Below are positions 1-12,596 of a DNA stretch of 64,000 bases, one piece after another. This DNA comes from Zea mays (Eukaryota; Streptophyta; Magnoliopsida; Poales; Poaceae), in contig NC_050098.1 in NCBI RefSeq assembly GCF_902167145.1, forward strand, positions 136,598,207-136,662,206, read 5' to 3'. The stretch's first letter is position 1, and each line of letters starts with the position of its first letter. Position numbers and translations under genes: made by a program. A model generated the notes under the pieces. It had not been told where the DNA came from. It did no database searches and saw only the letters and a program-made list of their open reading frames with translations.

Positions 1-828
1 AGCACCAAGAAGGTTTGGATCCCGAAAGGGAAGTGAGGAGTCCGAAGGACTTCGGGGAATTTAGAGACTTGGCAAGTTCGGGATGTATATCATGGGATGC
101 TCATATTGGATCAAGTAAATTGCCAAGTGGGTTAGTGTATACATTGGTCCCAAATTCCCCACCCATGACTAAGGTAACTAGATTTATTGTACTTCCTTTT
201 AGATATGTGTATCTATCTTTAAATATCTAGCTTTTACCTTTTATACCTAGTGCTACAATTGGTATTTACTTTTGATTAAAACTGCATGCATACCAGGTAA
301 ATCATATGGTAGGATTGCTCACTTTAAATTCATATTATTGAGCAAACCTACATGGCTTAAAATGTCTAATTAAGCACGACACATAGCTTACTTCACATTC
401 CTAAGAAAATGATACATCAATTGGTATTTTCATATGACATATACTACAAGTGGTATAATACTTCAATTGTGTTTCAATTGGTATCATTTAACTTATATGT
501 GCTAAAACTCGGATTATAGATAATTTTTCCCTCTTGATATCAAATCAAAGTGCACGTCTCCTGCAAGTATTCAAAACTTGTATGCACACTTTCAGGGGGA
601 GGTTACTCTATAATCTAAATCTTTGAGACTAATGCATGTTTTCAAGTCTTTATATGTAGTAGTCTCATTGAAAGGAAAATGGAGTCCTCGGAGAAAGACA
701 ATAAGCTTCCACTACAAATCTACAAGCATCCTTATGTCTCACAAGCCTTTCATTGGCCTTCAATTGGTATCTTTGAGACTACATTTTGGTATCATCTACG
801 TGTCTTCTCCAATATTTGATTAGACTAT
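1..828 (+). mobile_element. Sirevirus S0, internal 3' region (left part)
   Basis: AT-rich sequence with no long reading frame. It runs into the window from the left and is cut at 828/829 by gypsy A; the same unit resumes at 10,624 and ends in an LTR at 11,219-12,596. Near position 18 one frame reads WIPKGK and then stops. That resembles the WVPK tail seen at the gag ends of S1 and S2, so the window may begin just at the end of gag (inference, weak). A purine tract with five G residues lies near 595, like the extra polypurine tracts typical of Sireviruses. No pol can be recognised between here and the LTR. Confidence 0.6.
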
Positions 829-833
829 ATTTC
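829..833. repeat. Target site duplication of gypsy A, left copy (ATTTC)
   Basis: Five bases ATTTC directly before the LTR start at 834. The same five bases recur at 10,619-10,623 directly after the other LTR, which fixes both element ends. Confidence 0.9.
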
Positions 834-3190
834 TGTAACACCCCCACTGATCCCACACAATGGATGTTACCAAATACCCTTCCCACTAAACTTATGCAAC
901 ACAAGAAATGAAATAAAGAGAGAAAATATTGCAAAATCCGGCAGCACCTCCCTTGAAAGAAGCATAACAAGGGGGGAACATAGAGTTCATACAGGATATA
1001 AAAGACAGATAATTCACGTAGTATAATCAAAATGCAAAAATAGTAAAGCACATTCATGACTAATTAAAAAAAATGGGTAACTCAGCCCACCCCAAAAAAT
1101 CAGCTCAACTACCATGAAAGGCTAGAACATAATAATTCCCTAGACTTGATCCTCCCTGATTAACAACATTATTAAGCAGTGGTTCCTTTATTAAAGGTGT
1201 AGTGGCCGTGCTGCTACATCCCTTCTTTCCCAAAGCAGAAATCAGGTGTCTGCATCAGACAATGCAAGAGTGAGATGACACATCTCAGCAAGTAAATAGA
1301 GCAAACAACAATTGGACAATGTAAACCAACCGTGCTTAAACAACCACGTAGTTCAAAACTCCCTTCTTGAATATTAATTTGCAGCAAGTAAGCAAGTAAC
1401 TGATTACTTAATGCCAAGATGAATCACAATGTAAAGATCCACACTATCCACATCCACATAACAGATTCCACACCTCTCCCATGAATGCACATGGCTACAG
1501 ATGCAGTAATGACTTCTGCCTTCATATCTCTAAGGATATGAAGCTGCATCATACCCCTTCTCGGGCAACATATGATGCTCATTGTACCGGTACGGTCAGA
1601 CCATAAGATCGCGATGAAACTTCAATGCGATGGATGATGAATGCATTATGCAAGTCAACAACATGAGTTCTTCCCAAACAAAATGTGCTACACATATACT
1701 TCCACCCATTCCACATAATAAACCACATGGGTAACATGATCAAACCACAAATTCAACATATGTAATCAATAAAACATGAATATCTTCCAACGATGGTACC
1801 CAATTAGAAATATGAATACGAACACAAATAGCACAAACATAATCAAGTATAAGTCTCTTCATTCAACAGACGGAATAACCATCACTATTTTACTTGCCTT
1901 CACCAGAAGTTTGGGCAAATCCCTAAGTACGATCCGGAAGTCCACCATCTGTTTTTGACACACAACTTAGTGCACCAATTTCATATAATAAGCCTCATAA
2001 ACGACGCCGCACCTACGCAGAATCTCAAACCCCGCCACGGGTAACAATTCTCCCCGCACCCACCAAACTGCAGCGGCGCTGCTTAATAATTTCATAACTT
2101 TAAAATTATGACAGCAGTGGTGACAACCAAAAACTCCAGAGGCATCTACATCAAATTCCCCACAAGTTTTGTATACAATTTATAATAAAATTCCAACATC
2201 TAATTAGCCCAAAACTGTCCTCAAGATAAACCCTGTAATCTGTTTTTCTCTTTTGGACAGCGACATACCCGGATTCAAACAGCGATATCTTTTAAAATAT
2301 AATTCTAAATCAAGCGCATAAGTACTCATTGGAAAGATAAGATAAAGCCCTACATGATTATCATACTGGTTATCACTAACTACCCACGAAAAATTCCCAG
2401 AAACTGCTAATACTACTGCTGTTCACCCACCTGAAAAATCTGTTTTTTGGACAGCAACATATCCGGATTCAAACAATGATATCTCCTAAATTATAACTCC
2501 GAATCGAGCGCATAAGTACTCGTTGGAAAGGTATGACAAAGCTCTACATGACTATCCAACTGATTCTCACTAATTAACCCACGAAAATTCCCAGAAATCC
2601 CTAGAACTACTGCTGTCCACCCACTCACAAAATTCCTGGACAGCACCTCTACCGATTCGCAAAAATAAACGCATAATCCAATTGATTGCAGCACAAAAAC
2701 AACAAAAGTTAAACATGAATTCACCTTGGGTTCTTCCCTTCCTTCTTCCTCCCTCCAAACTCCAATTGAGATCGCAGCCACACGACGGAGAACACGCGGG
2801 AGGGCTGCACCTTGGAGGGGGGGAAGAGAAATGGGGGGGGGTAGGGTTTTGGGTGGTGAGGGCTGCAAAGGTTTGAGGAGAAAGAAGATAGGAGAGGGGG
2901 GAGGGGTGACGTCCAAGAGGAAGGGGAGGGGAAGGGGGCGGCTGCAAAAATCCCAAGGGGAAAGGGGGGTGGCTAGGGTTAGGGGAGACTAATGGGCCGG
3001 ATCAAGGTTCAAGGCCCAACTCGCCCATGTGACAGCTCCCGACCCCGTCGCAAACAACTAACCAAAGAAATTCTACTGTCTTACAGGTGAATATTTTTCA
3101 CAAATTCCAAATTCCCAAAGAGCATCACCCGAATGAGGAAAAAGAACAAAAAGAATAACCTCCACTTCTCTTTGCAAACCGGGTATCACA
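834..3190 (-). repeat. 3' LTR of gypsy A
   Basis: In element orientation it starts TGTGATACCC and ends GGGGTGTTACA, about 2,357 bp. It matches 8,251-10,618 nearly base for base. It contains a degenerate internal duplication of roughly 190 bp (2,255-2,650) also present in gypsy B. Short reading frames inside it are not genes. Confidence 0.95.
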
Positions 3191-3203
3191 CTCTACCTCC
3201 CTT
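3191..3203 (-). other. Polypurine tract of gypsy A
   Basis: Read on the minus strand the bases are AAGGGAGGTAGAG, abutting the 3' LTR. The same tract precedes the second gypsy B LTR at 60,528. This is the expected plus-strand priming site. Confidence 0.85.
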
Positions 3204-3267
3204 AAAAAGAATTCAACCTCGAATTCTGACGCTTCTATCGGAATGACAAAAGGGAAAAAATAATGAA

Positions 3268-4452
3268 TCAACAACACTTACCCACAACAAAAAGTTCCAG
3301 ATATTTCTGCCGCATCAGCTCCTCAAGTTCCCACGTAGCCTCGCGCTCAGACTGATTAGTCCATAAGACCTTGACATACTTAATTGATCTCTTCCTCAAA
3401 ACACGCTCCGAGGATTCCAAGATACGCACCGGACGACACTCCAAGGTCAGATCCTGCTGCATCGCAATTGGTTCCATCTCAATCTGATGGTCCAGATCCC
3501 GCAAGAACTTCCTTAGCATAGAGACATGAAAAACTGGGTGTACCCCTGCCATGGAATCCGGCAATTGCAAGCGATAAGCCAAGCTGCCCACCCGGGCCAA
3601 GATAGTGAACGGTCCAATATATCTCGGGCTAAACTTTCCGGAGACACCGAACCGAACAACTCCTTTAGTGGGTGATACCCTGAGAAGGACTTGGTCACCC
3701 ACTGCAAATTCCAAATCCCGCCTCCTCACATCAGCATAACTCTTCTGATGGCTCTGAGCGGCCAAAATATTCTGACGAATTTCCCAAACCTTTTCAGAAG
3801 TCTATTGTACCCAATCAGGACCAACCAGGGATCTCTCTCCCAAGGTCTCCCAGCACAGAGGGGAGACACACCGCATGCCATACAAAGCCTCAAATGGTGC
3901 CATCTTGATGGTAGCCTAGTAGCTGTTGTTATAAGCAAACTCTACCAATGCAAGATGATCTTCCTAGCTACCCTTCCAAGACAGAACACAAGCGCACAAC
4001 ATATCTTCCAAGGTTTGGATCGTTCGCTCCGACTGACCATCAGTCTGAGGATGAAAAGCGACACTAAGATAAAGCTTGGTGCCCAATGCACTGTGAAGAC
4101 TCTCCCAGAATTTGGATACAAATTTGGAGTCTCGATCAGAAACAATGGACTTAGGTACCCCGTGAAGCCTGATTACTTCCTTCATATACAAGGGGACCAA
4201 ATCTGAAGCTGAATTTGTGGTCTTCATGGGAATAAAATGCGCAGACTTAGTCAAGCAATCCACTACCACCCATATAGCATCTCTGCCCCGAGGAGAACGA
4301 GGTAAACCCACCACAAAAGCCATGGTGATATGCTCCCATTTCCACTCCGAAATTTCCAATGGCTTCAGTAAACCTGCATGCCGCTTATGCTCGGCCTTCA
4401 CGCGCTGACATACTTCACAGGCGGCCACATACTTAGAAACGTCAACCTTCAT
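3268..4452 (-). pseudogene. Gypsy A integrase and chromodomain, broken
   Basis: Remnant of the 3' end of pol. Frames 4,452-3,964 and 3,765-3,268 give the integrase core and C-terminal part. The core keeps the second catalytic Asp (VSDRDSKF) and the Glu in the HPQTDGQSER block. At the first catalytic position the sequence reads TMAFVVGLP, where chromovirus integrases have MDF, so Asp appears replaced by Ala. The carboxyl end (VKVLWTNQSEREATWELEEL) is a chromodomain, which in chromoviruses is thought to direct integration to chromatin. In-frame stops between 3,964 and 3,765 disrupt it. No functional integrase can be made from this copy. Confidence 0.9.
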
Positions 4453-4485
4453 CCGCTTCCACCAGAAGTTTTGCTTCAGATCTCG

Positions 4486-6240
4486 CTACATCTTGGTTTC
4501 GCCAGGGTGAACGGTGTAAGGCGTTTTATGAGCTTCTCTCAATATATCCATCTTCACCTCTGATTTCTGAGGCACACAAAGGTGACCCCTGAAACGAACC
4601 AAATCATTCTCATCGATGGAGAACTCCCAGGGTTTACCATCGCCAACCCTCTTTCGAGCTTCCTGCAATAAACAATCCTGCTGCTGAGCCGCACGCACTC
4701 TCTCCATGAGGGAAGATTGAATAAGCATACGAGTCTCCTCACTAGCGGTGCCGACATAGCACAAGGCGCTCCCCAAACGGTCCAGATCAGCAATCAACTG
4801 CAAGGCCACTTTTGGAACCCCGGACCTGCTAAGGGCATCAGCCACCACATTTGCCTTCCTCGGGTGATAATGAATAGACAAATCATAATCTTTAATCAAT
4901 TCGAGCCACCGACGCTGCCTCAAATTCAGCTCCTTCTGAGTAAAAATATTCTTGAGACTTTTATGATCGGTGTAAATGTCACAAGTCTCGCCATAAAGAT
5001 AATGCCTCCACGACTTTAGAGCAAAAACCACAGCGGCCAATTCAAGATCATGAGTTGGGTAATTCCCCTCATGCTTCCTCAACTGCCTTGAGCCATAAGC
5101 AATCACTCTGCCTTCCTGCATCAACACACAACCAAGACAATACGCGAAACATCCGTATAAACTGTGAAACGCTTACCGCTCTCAGGCAAAGCTAGGATAG
5201 GGGCGTCCACCAACTTGCTCTTTAATGTCTGATAACTGATCTCGCAATCACTGGACCAGATGAAGAGAACACCCTTCTCTAAGAGTCTAGTCAAGGGCTT
5301 AGCAATGCTGGAAAAATTTGGTACGAAACGCCGATAATATCCAGCGAGCCCCAAGAAACTTCAAATTTCAGAGACACTAGAGGGTTTCTTCCACTCCACC
5401 ACAGCCGCAACATTCTTGGGATCAACCGCAATGCCCTGCTGATTAATCACATGCCCCAGGAAAGCCACTTCGGACAGCCAAAATGCGTACTTCTTCAACT
5501 TGCCATAGAACTGATTCTCCCTTAGGGCACCCAGAACGAGACGGAGATGCTGCTCATGCTCAGCCTCGGTCTTAGAATAAATCAGAATGTCATCCAGGAA
5601 CACGACCACAAAGTCGTCCAAGAACTCATGCAACATCCTATTCATTGCTTCCATAAAAGCAGCAGGGGCATTAGTTAAGCCAAAAGACATGACTATGAAC
5701 TCATAATGCCCATACCTAGTGCAAAAAGCGGTCTTCTCAATATCCTCCTCACGAATCCTCAATTGATGATAACCAAAGTTCAAATCAATTTTGGAGAACA
5801 CCTGGGCACCCCTCAACTGTTCAAAGAGAACCTCCATACGAGGGAGTGGATATTTATTCTTGATAGTCACTTGATTCAAAGTGCGATAATCCACACATAG
5901 CCGCTTGCTTTTATCCTTCTTCTCAACAAACAATACTGGGGAAGCCCATGGAGACCTACTAGGCCTAATGAAACCCTTAGCCAGCAAATCATCCAATTGT
6001 CGCTTCAATTCAACCTGCTCCTTTGGGGCCATTTGATATGGAGCCTTATGAATGGGCTGCATACCCGGAATCAGCTTAATCTCAAAAGCTGCATTGCGCT
6101 CTAGAGGAATGCCTGGAAGCTCTGCTGGAAACACGTCAGCAAAGTCACACACCACCTGGATGTCCTGCACCCGCAAGGCAGCCTCACCCTCACCACCATG
6201 GAGAAAAAGATTTCTGACTTCCTGGACCGGCGATCCAGAA
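4486..6240 (-). pseudogene. Gypsy A reverse transcriptase, RNase H and integrase zinc region, broken
   Basis: Frame 6,176-5,361 holds the reverse transcriptase palm with the catalytic FLDDILIYS motif, preceded by the VDYRTLNQ and [13 protein letters not shown] blocks. A stop at 5,361-5,363 separates it from 5,354-5,121 (GLAGYYRRF connection region). A frameshift near 5,125 leads into 5,127-4,486, the RNase H ([20 protein letters not shown], then a [11 protein letters not shown] end) and the start of the integrase zinc-binding region. Another stop at 4,486 follows. The order RT-RNase H-integrase is diagnostic of Ty3/gypsy. Confidence 0.9.
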
Positions 6241-8058
6241 GCAATTGGCCAACAAGGATAACGTGAACTTAGGGGAACTTCCCAAGAATACCACCTCCCT
6301 ACCTGACGGCGCCTGCAATAACACTATCTTCCAAAACAGGATATAACTGCGCGATACTGGGATAACCAATCCATACCCAAGATAACGTCGAATGTCCCCC
6401 AAGGAAATCACAACCAGATTGGCCGAAAAGACCTCATCAGCAAGAATAACGGAATACTCCTGACAAATTGAACAGCTACTAATGGAGCCATTAGCAGAAC
6501 TAACCAAAATTGGGTGACCCAACCTCTGCACCGAAAGACCAGCCCGCGACACAAAATCCTCTGAAACAAACGAATAGCTAGTGCCAGAGTCAAAAAGAGC
6601 ATGGACCACAAACGAATCAACTGAAATCGTACCTGTCACCACGTCTCCTTGCTCTCTGCCATCCGCAGCGGGTAGCACATAAGCCCCGGAAATACCCGCA
6701 GAAGAGGAAGCTCCCAGAGTGAAATTAATAGAAGAACCCCACTGAGCCGCTGGGTGAGGCAGACGCGGAGCTCCAAACTGAGACGACATAGGAGTAGTTG
6801 GTGCAGGAGTAGGTGCAGCCAGATACTGAGGAAAACCCTGCATCGGCACGAACTGAGAAGTCCTAGGCACATAAAACTGTTGTGGAGGAAGTGGAACTGA
6901 AAACTGCTGCTCAGCACTTGACATCATGTTGATAGTGCCCTGAGAAGAGGAGGAAGTCACCGGCTCCCATCTGAGCTTCCCATTAGGATTCCTCCTACAC
7001 ACCACATCCTTGTGGACCTGACTGCAGATAGAACACCTACCACTCCACTGGCACTCTGCACGGCGATGCGCATCACCACAACGAAAACACACCAGCCCCA
7101 GCCTGGGCTTAGGAATAGCCCGAAACCTCTGAGTACTTCCTCCCGAAGTACCCGAGTCAGAAGATTTGCCACGGTAAGAATGGTGGCGCTGATGCTGAGA
7201 CTTGCCCCTCTTGTGGGCTGGACCTCCAGTGTTGCCCCTACTCGCGTCCTGGCCACGAGGCTGATCAACACCCGAAGACTTCTGCGACTCCATGGTATAC
7301 TGATGCTGCATCTCCACACCCAGTGCCTGCTCCACTGTAGTACGGAAGTCCACCAATGGAAAGGCTCCCAAGGCATGCCTGATAGAAGGTTTCAGGCCCT
7401 GACGGAACTGGCTCGCCTTCTCCATCTCATTAAAAGCCACATGAGGGACAAAGTGGACCATCTTGTTGAAGCCCACTTCATACTCTGTGATAGACTTCTT
7501 CTCTTGCTTGAAAGACTACAAATCAATCTTCATTTTCTCCAGGAAGGTGACCGAGTAGAACCTCCTTTCAAACTGCCTGATGAAGACATCCCAAGTCAGG
7601 ACTCCTGGTGAGGAGGAGTGCGCTGCCTGTACGCCTCTCCACCAAATTTGAGCCTCTCCCTTCAGCAGTTGTGTGCCAAAGCGAACACGATCACCATACA
7701 CAATATCAAAGACATTCATCTTATCCTCCATGTAAGTGAGCCAATCTGCCGCCTCGACCGGAGTACCACTGCCATCAAAAGCATCCAGCTTCATGCCCAT
7801 CCACTACATCAGAGAAAGACCACTGACTGGAAGAGGCACCTCAGCCTTGCCACCTGGAGCAGCACCCGTAGGGACAGCGCCCCCGGGCACTCCTCCTCCA
7901 CCAGTACCCTGAGCAGCACCCACAGGGGAAACATGAATAGCTTGCCTCAGAATGGCCAACTCCTGCTGCATGGCCTGCATCGCGGCTAACAGTGCCGCCG
8001 GACTCATCGAGTCCCCACTAGGAACTTGCGGACTACCCCGAGCCCTACGAGGCGGCAT
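6190..8058 (-). pseudogene. Gypsy A gag and aspartic protease, broken
   Basis: Likely gag start at 8,058 (MPPRRARGSPQ). The capsid-like segment (KGEAQIWWRGVQ, IRQFERRFY) lies at 7,800-7,516. A cysteine-rich double knuckle (CFRCG...AECQWSGRCSIC) lies near 7,090-7,000. The protease (FDSGTSYSFVS) follows near 6,600. Two in-frame stops split gag just upstream of 7,800 and of 7,516; both read TAG where Gln would fit. A pair of compensating shifts follows the protease, and a further frameshift near 6,240 separates it from the reverse transcriptase. It is a single polyprotein by family rule, now inactive. Confidence 0.88.
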
Positions 8059-8236
8059 AACTGCTGCCACAGGGGTGAGAATAATAAGTAAATAAGATTG
8101 GCATAGCATCACTTTAGATAATGTCAAACTAGCATAGACAATAACATAACATATCAATAGTAAAGCAGAAAACCCATCCTACATGTGCAGTGTGTCAGTT
8201 TATTATTATTCCACTTGCTAGGATCTACAGCCTATT

Positions 8237-8248
8237 CCTCTGATACCA
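8237..8248 (-). other. Primer binding site of gypsy A
   Basis: The minus strand reads TGGTATCAGAGG two bases inside the 5' LTR, matching the 3' end complement of initiator tRNA-Met except for the last base. Confidence 0.85.
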
Positions 8249-8250
8249 AC

Positions 8251-10618
8251 TGTAACACCCCCACTGATCCCACACAATGGATGTTACCAAATACCCTTCC
8301 CACTAAACTTATGCAACACAAGAAATGAAATAAAGAGAGAAAATATTGCAAAATCTGGCAGCACCTCCCTTGAAAGAAGCATAACAAGGGGGGAACATAG
8401 AGTTCATACAGGATATAAAAAACAGATAATTCACATAGTACAATCAAAATGCAAAAGTAGTAAAGCACATTCATGACCAATTAAAAAAATGGGTAACTCA
8501 GCCCACCCCAAAAAAATCAGCTCAACTACCATGAAAGGCTAGAACATAATAATTCCCTAGACTTGACTCTCCCTGATTAACAATATTATAAGCAGTGGTT
8601 CCTTTATTAAAGGTGTAGTGGCCGTGCTGCTACATCCCTTCTTTCCCAAAGCAGAAATCAGGTGCCTGCATCAGACAATGCAAAAGTGAGATGACACATC
8701 TCAGCAAGTAAACAGAGCAAACAACAATTGGACAATGTAAACCAACCGTGCTTAAACAACCACGTAGTTCAAAACTCTCTTCTTGAATATTAACTTGCAG
8801 CAAGTAAGCAAGTAACTGATTACTTAATGCCAAGATGAATCACAATGTAAAGATCCACACTATCCACATCCACATAATAGATTCCACACCTCTCCCATGA
8901 ATGCACATGGCTACAGATGCAGTAATGACTTCTGCCTTCATATCTCTAAGGATCTGAAGCTGCATCATACCCCTTCTCGGGCAACATATGATGCTCATTG
9001 TACCGGTACGGTCAGACCATAAGATCGCGACAAAACTTCAATGCAATGGATGATGAATGCATTATGCAAGTCAATAACATGAGTTCTTCCCAAACAAAAT
9101 GTGCTAGACATATACTTCCACCCATTCCACATAATAAACCACATGGGTAACATGATCAAACCACAAATTCAACATATGTAATCAATAAAACATGAATATA
9201 TTCCAACGATGGTACCCAATTAGAAATATGAATATGAACACAAATAGCACAAACATAATCAAGTATAAGACTCTTCATTCGACAGACGGAATAACCATCA
9301 CTATTTTACTTGCCTTCACCGAAAGTTTGGGCAAATCCCTAAGTACGATCCGGAAGTCCACCACCTGTTTTTGACACACAACTTAGTGCACCAATTTCAC
9401 ATAATAAGCCTCATAAACGACGCCGCACCTACGCAGAATCTCAAACCCCGCCACGGGTAACAATTCTCCCCGCACCCACCAAACTGCAGCGGCGCTGCTT
9501 AATAATTTCATAACTTTAAAATTATGACAGCAGTGGTGACAACCAAAAACTCCAGAGGCATCTACATCAAATTCCCCACAAGTTTTGTATACAATTTATA
9601 ATAAAATTCCAACATCTAATTAGCCCAAAACTGTCCTCAAGATAAACCCTGTAATCTGTTTTTTCTCTTTTGGACAGCGACATACCCGGATTCAAACAGA
9701 GATATCTTTTAAAATATAATTCCAAATCAAGTGCATAAGTACTCATTGGAAAGATAAGACAAAGCCCTACATGATTATCATACTGGTTATCACTAATTAA
9801 CCACGAAAAATTCCCAGAAACTGCTAATACTACTGCTGTTCACCCACCTGAAAAATCTGTTTTTTGGACAGCAACATATCCAGATTCAAACAATGATATC
9901 TCCTAAATTATAACTCCAAATCGAGCGCATAAGTACTCGTTGGAAAGGTATGACAAAGCTCTACATGACTATCCCACTGATTATCACTAATTAACCCACG
10001 AAAATTCCCAGAAATCCCTAGAACTACTGCTGTCCACCCACTCACAAAATTCCTGGACAGCACCTCTACCGATTCGCAAAGATAAACGCATAATCCAATT
10101 GATTGCAGCACAAAAACAACAAAAGTTAAACATGAATTCACCTTGGGTTCTTCCCTTCCTCCTTCCTTCTTCCTCCCTCCAAACTCCAATTGAGATCGCA
10201 GCCACACGACGGAGAACACGCGGGAGGGCTGCACCTTGGAGGGGGGAAGAGAAATGGGGGGGGCGGCTAGGGTTTTGGGTGGTGAGGGCTGCAAATGTTT
10301 GAGGAGAAAGAAGATGGGAGAGGAGGGAGGGGTGACGTCCAAGAGGAAGGGGAGGGGAAGAGGGCGGCTGCAAAAATCCCAAGGGGAAAGGGGGCGGCTA
10401 GGGTTAGGGGAGACTAATGGGCCGGATCAAGGTTCAAGGCCCAACTCGCCCATGTGACAGCTCCCGACCCCATCGCAAACAACTAACCGAAGAAATTCTA
10501 CTGTCTTACAGGTGAATATTTTTCACAAATTCCAAATTCCCAAAGCGCATCACCCAAATGAGGAAAAAGAACAAAAAGAATAACCTCCACTTCTCCTCTT
10601 TGCAAACCGGGTATCACC
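8251..10618 (-). repeat. 5' LTR of gypsy A
   Basis: About 2,368 bp, near-identical to 834-3,190. The outermost base in element orientation is G instead of T, so the terminal TG is mutated. The ATTTC duplication confirms the boundary. Confidence 0.95.
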
Positions 10619-10623
10619 ATTTC
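10619..10623. repeat. Target site duplication of gypsy A, right copy (ATTTC)
   Basis: Same five bases as 829-833. Confidence 0.9.
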
Positions 10624-11218
10624 ACATCCCATACTTCTCATGTTGTTAAAAACGCATATGCTGTCAATTCATATTTTGTTACCTATGCATAAGGGAAGTT
10701 AGTCTATTCAAATCATGTCTTGCACCTGTATTTCTCACATGCTTTTTCCCAAGTAGAAGATCTCTATCAGGGGAGTATTTCTTCATCTCTAAAGGGGGAG
10801 AAGTTTTCTTCCAAAAGGAGAACATTCATTTAGGGTGAGTAATACCTTTTACTGCTTCAATCAGTATCATTGATAAATCTTTTCTGAGGGCAAGTCTTAT
10901 TTGCTTCCTATATGCTCTTAATATCTTCCTTTTCGGTGGTTGATGCCAAAGGGGAGAAGTTTTAGGGACAAAGAAATGAAAAGATATCAAACAACAAACA
11001 CCACCAATTTAAATTTTTTATCTTGCAAGTGGTTTTGGTCTTTTGGTCTAAAATAGGAAGCAAGTGAATTATGGAGTTAGGGGGAGGCTTAAGTCCATAA
11101 TATCACTTTATGGGGATACTCATGCATCCTAGCAAGTAGATTGCATATTTTCATTCAAATGTTTGTTATATTTGCTTGCTTTGGTTATGTTGTCATCAAT
11201 CCCCAAAAAGGGGGAGAT
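10624..11218 (+). mobile_element. Sirevirus S0, internal 3' end with repeated polypurine tracts
   Basis: Continuation of the S0 internal region after gypsy A. It is non-coding. It contains several A/G tracts of the AAAGGGGGAGAAG type (near 10,790, 10,945 and 11,080), and the terminal one at 11,205-11,218 abuts the LTR. Multiple polypurine tracts before the 3' LTR are a known Sirevirus hallmark. Confidence 0.8.
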
Positions 11219-12596
11219 TGTTAGGAAAATGGACACCGGGTCATTTGGCTCAAAATGTGTTGGTGTTTGATGATCAACATAACCTGTGGACTAATGTGTT
11301 TGCTAGTGTTTATGATTGTAGTTCACAGGATGCTAAAGTTACTTGGACTAAGGCATTGAAGAAAGTAACACCTCAAAAGAAGATATTATGAAGATCACAA
11401 GTGAAGATCAATAAGTACCAAGCAAAGTCCAAGAAATGAAGCATAGTGTTGACACGGGCGGACTGTTCGGCTAAGAGCACCGGACTGTCCGATGGCACAC
11501 CGGACTGTCCGGTGCCACACGCCGGACTGTCCGGTGCACTAGGGAACTGTAGCCCAACGGCTAGTTCCTGATGGCACTGGTGGAGAGAAGCCACCGGACT
11601 GTCTGGTGTGACGTCTGGACTGTCCGGTGTGAAAGCCTGTGGTGCCAACGGTCACCTGCGGTGTCAGATCCAATGGCTAGACGCACCAAATAGGGGCACC
11701 AGACTGTCTGGTGTGCCGCAGAGAGCAGCAGCTTTTCTCCAACAGCTAGAATTGTGTTGGGGCCTATAAATACCACCCCAACCAGCCATTTCAAGGTGTG
11801 AGAGCCCAAGCAACATACCAAGGCATAGTATAGACATTTCCAAGTGCTCATACACCCAAGTGCTTAATAGAATCACTCGGTGATTAGCGTAGGTGCCTTG
11901 CGAAGTGCTTAGGTTAGTTAGACCGCTTTAGCGCTTGCTCTAGATGAATCCTAGTTAGTTGAGTGAGTTTAGAAAAGCCACAACCCCTCGGCTCTTACGT
12001 GAGCCATTGTGATCGTACCGAGTGGGTCGAGAGCCTTGTGAGACCGTGACAACCACGTTTGTGTCACGGTCGCCACCGTGTACCGGAGGGAACGAGGCCC
12101 GCGGCGTTTCGGCCGAAAGCTCGTTAGTGGAGATGGCGGGGAGCGTCCGAGAGAAGCCGGAAGCGGAGCACCATTTGCACGTGGAGAAGGCCAGCGGCTC
12201 TCTACGGAGTTACTCAACTGAGGTGCTTGGCCCTCGTATGGGTTTCCCTTTGCGTAGGGGCACCAACGAGGATTAGTCGGGACCTTGCGTGGTTCTGTAT
12301 ACCTCGATAAAAATACCGGCGTCATACACGAGAGTTTGCATGTCTACCTTGCTCTTTAGCGTCCACATTTATATTAAGCATTTAAGTTTCAATCTTGTAT
12401 TTATACTCAGATTGTTTAGGATTGAAACTTAGGCATTGCGGTAGAGATAGCAACACTTAGACAAAACCTAGTTTGCACATTCTGGATTGCTTATTTGCAT
12501 AGGTTTTGCTCTAGGGATTCGTTTGTGGTCTAGTTTAGAGAAAGTTTTAGAAGTCCTAATTCACCCCCCCCTCTTAGGCGTCACATGTTTCCTTCA
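11219..12596 (+). repeat. 3' LTR of Sirevirus S0
   Basis: Starts TGTTAGGAAAATGG straight after a polypurine tract and ends CCTTCA after the characteristic C-run and CTCTTAGGCG segment. About 1,378 bp. Copies of CACCGGACTGTCCGGTG and decayed variants lie at 11,460-11,715, upstream of a TATA box. Its 5' partner is outside the window, so no duplication can be checked. Confidence 0.85.
11765..11772 (+). promoter_or_regulatory. TATA box of S0 LTR
   Basis: TATAAATA follows the palindrome cluster in the LTR, the position of the LTR promoter in maize Sireviruses. Confidence 0.6.

Larger units (their letters stand above)
834..10618 (-). mobile_element. Gypsy A: full-length chromovirus LTR retrotransposon, dead
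   Basis: Complete Ty3/gypsy element read on the minus strand: 5' LTR 8,251-10,618, PBS 8,237-8,248, gag-protease-RT-RNase H-integrase-chromodomain remnants 8,058 to 3,268, polypurine tract 3,191-3,203 and 3' LTR 834-3,190. The domain order (RT before integrase) and a C-terminal chromodomain place it in the chromoviruses, Tekay/Del-like. It inserted in the 3' region of Sirevirus S0 with a 5-bp duplication. The coding region carries many stops and frameshifts. The two LTRs are very similar but differ by scattered substitutions, so the insertion is not brand new. Its LTR is clearly related to that of gypsy B at 53,550, which lies in the opposite orientation. Confidence 0.95.

Noticed and set aside
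2491..2992. Overlapping frames on both strands, also seen at 9,908-10,457, 53,583-54,194 and 60,561-61,172
   Set aside because: GC-rich part of the gypsy A/B LTR, open in several frames by composition; recurs wherever the LTR recurs.
11461..11715. Regularly repeated palindromes that could suggest a CRISPR array
   Set aside because: Plant nuclear context, irregular spacing, and location in Sirevirus LTRs; these are the known LTR palindromes.
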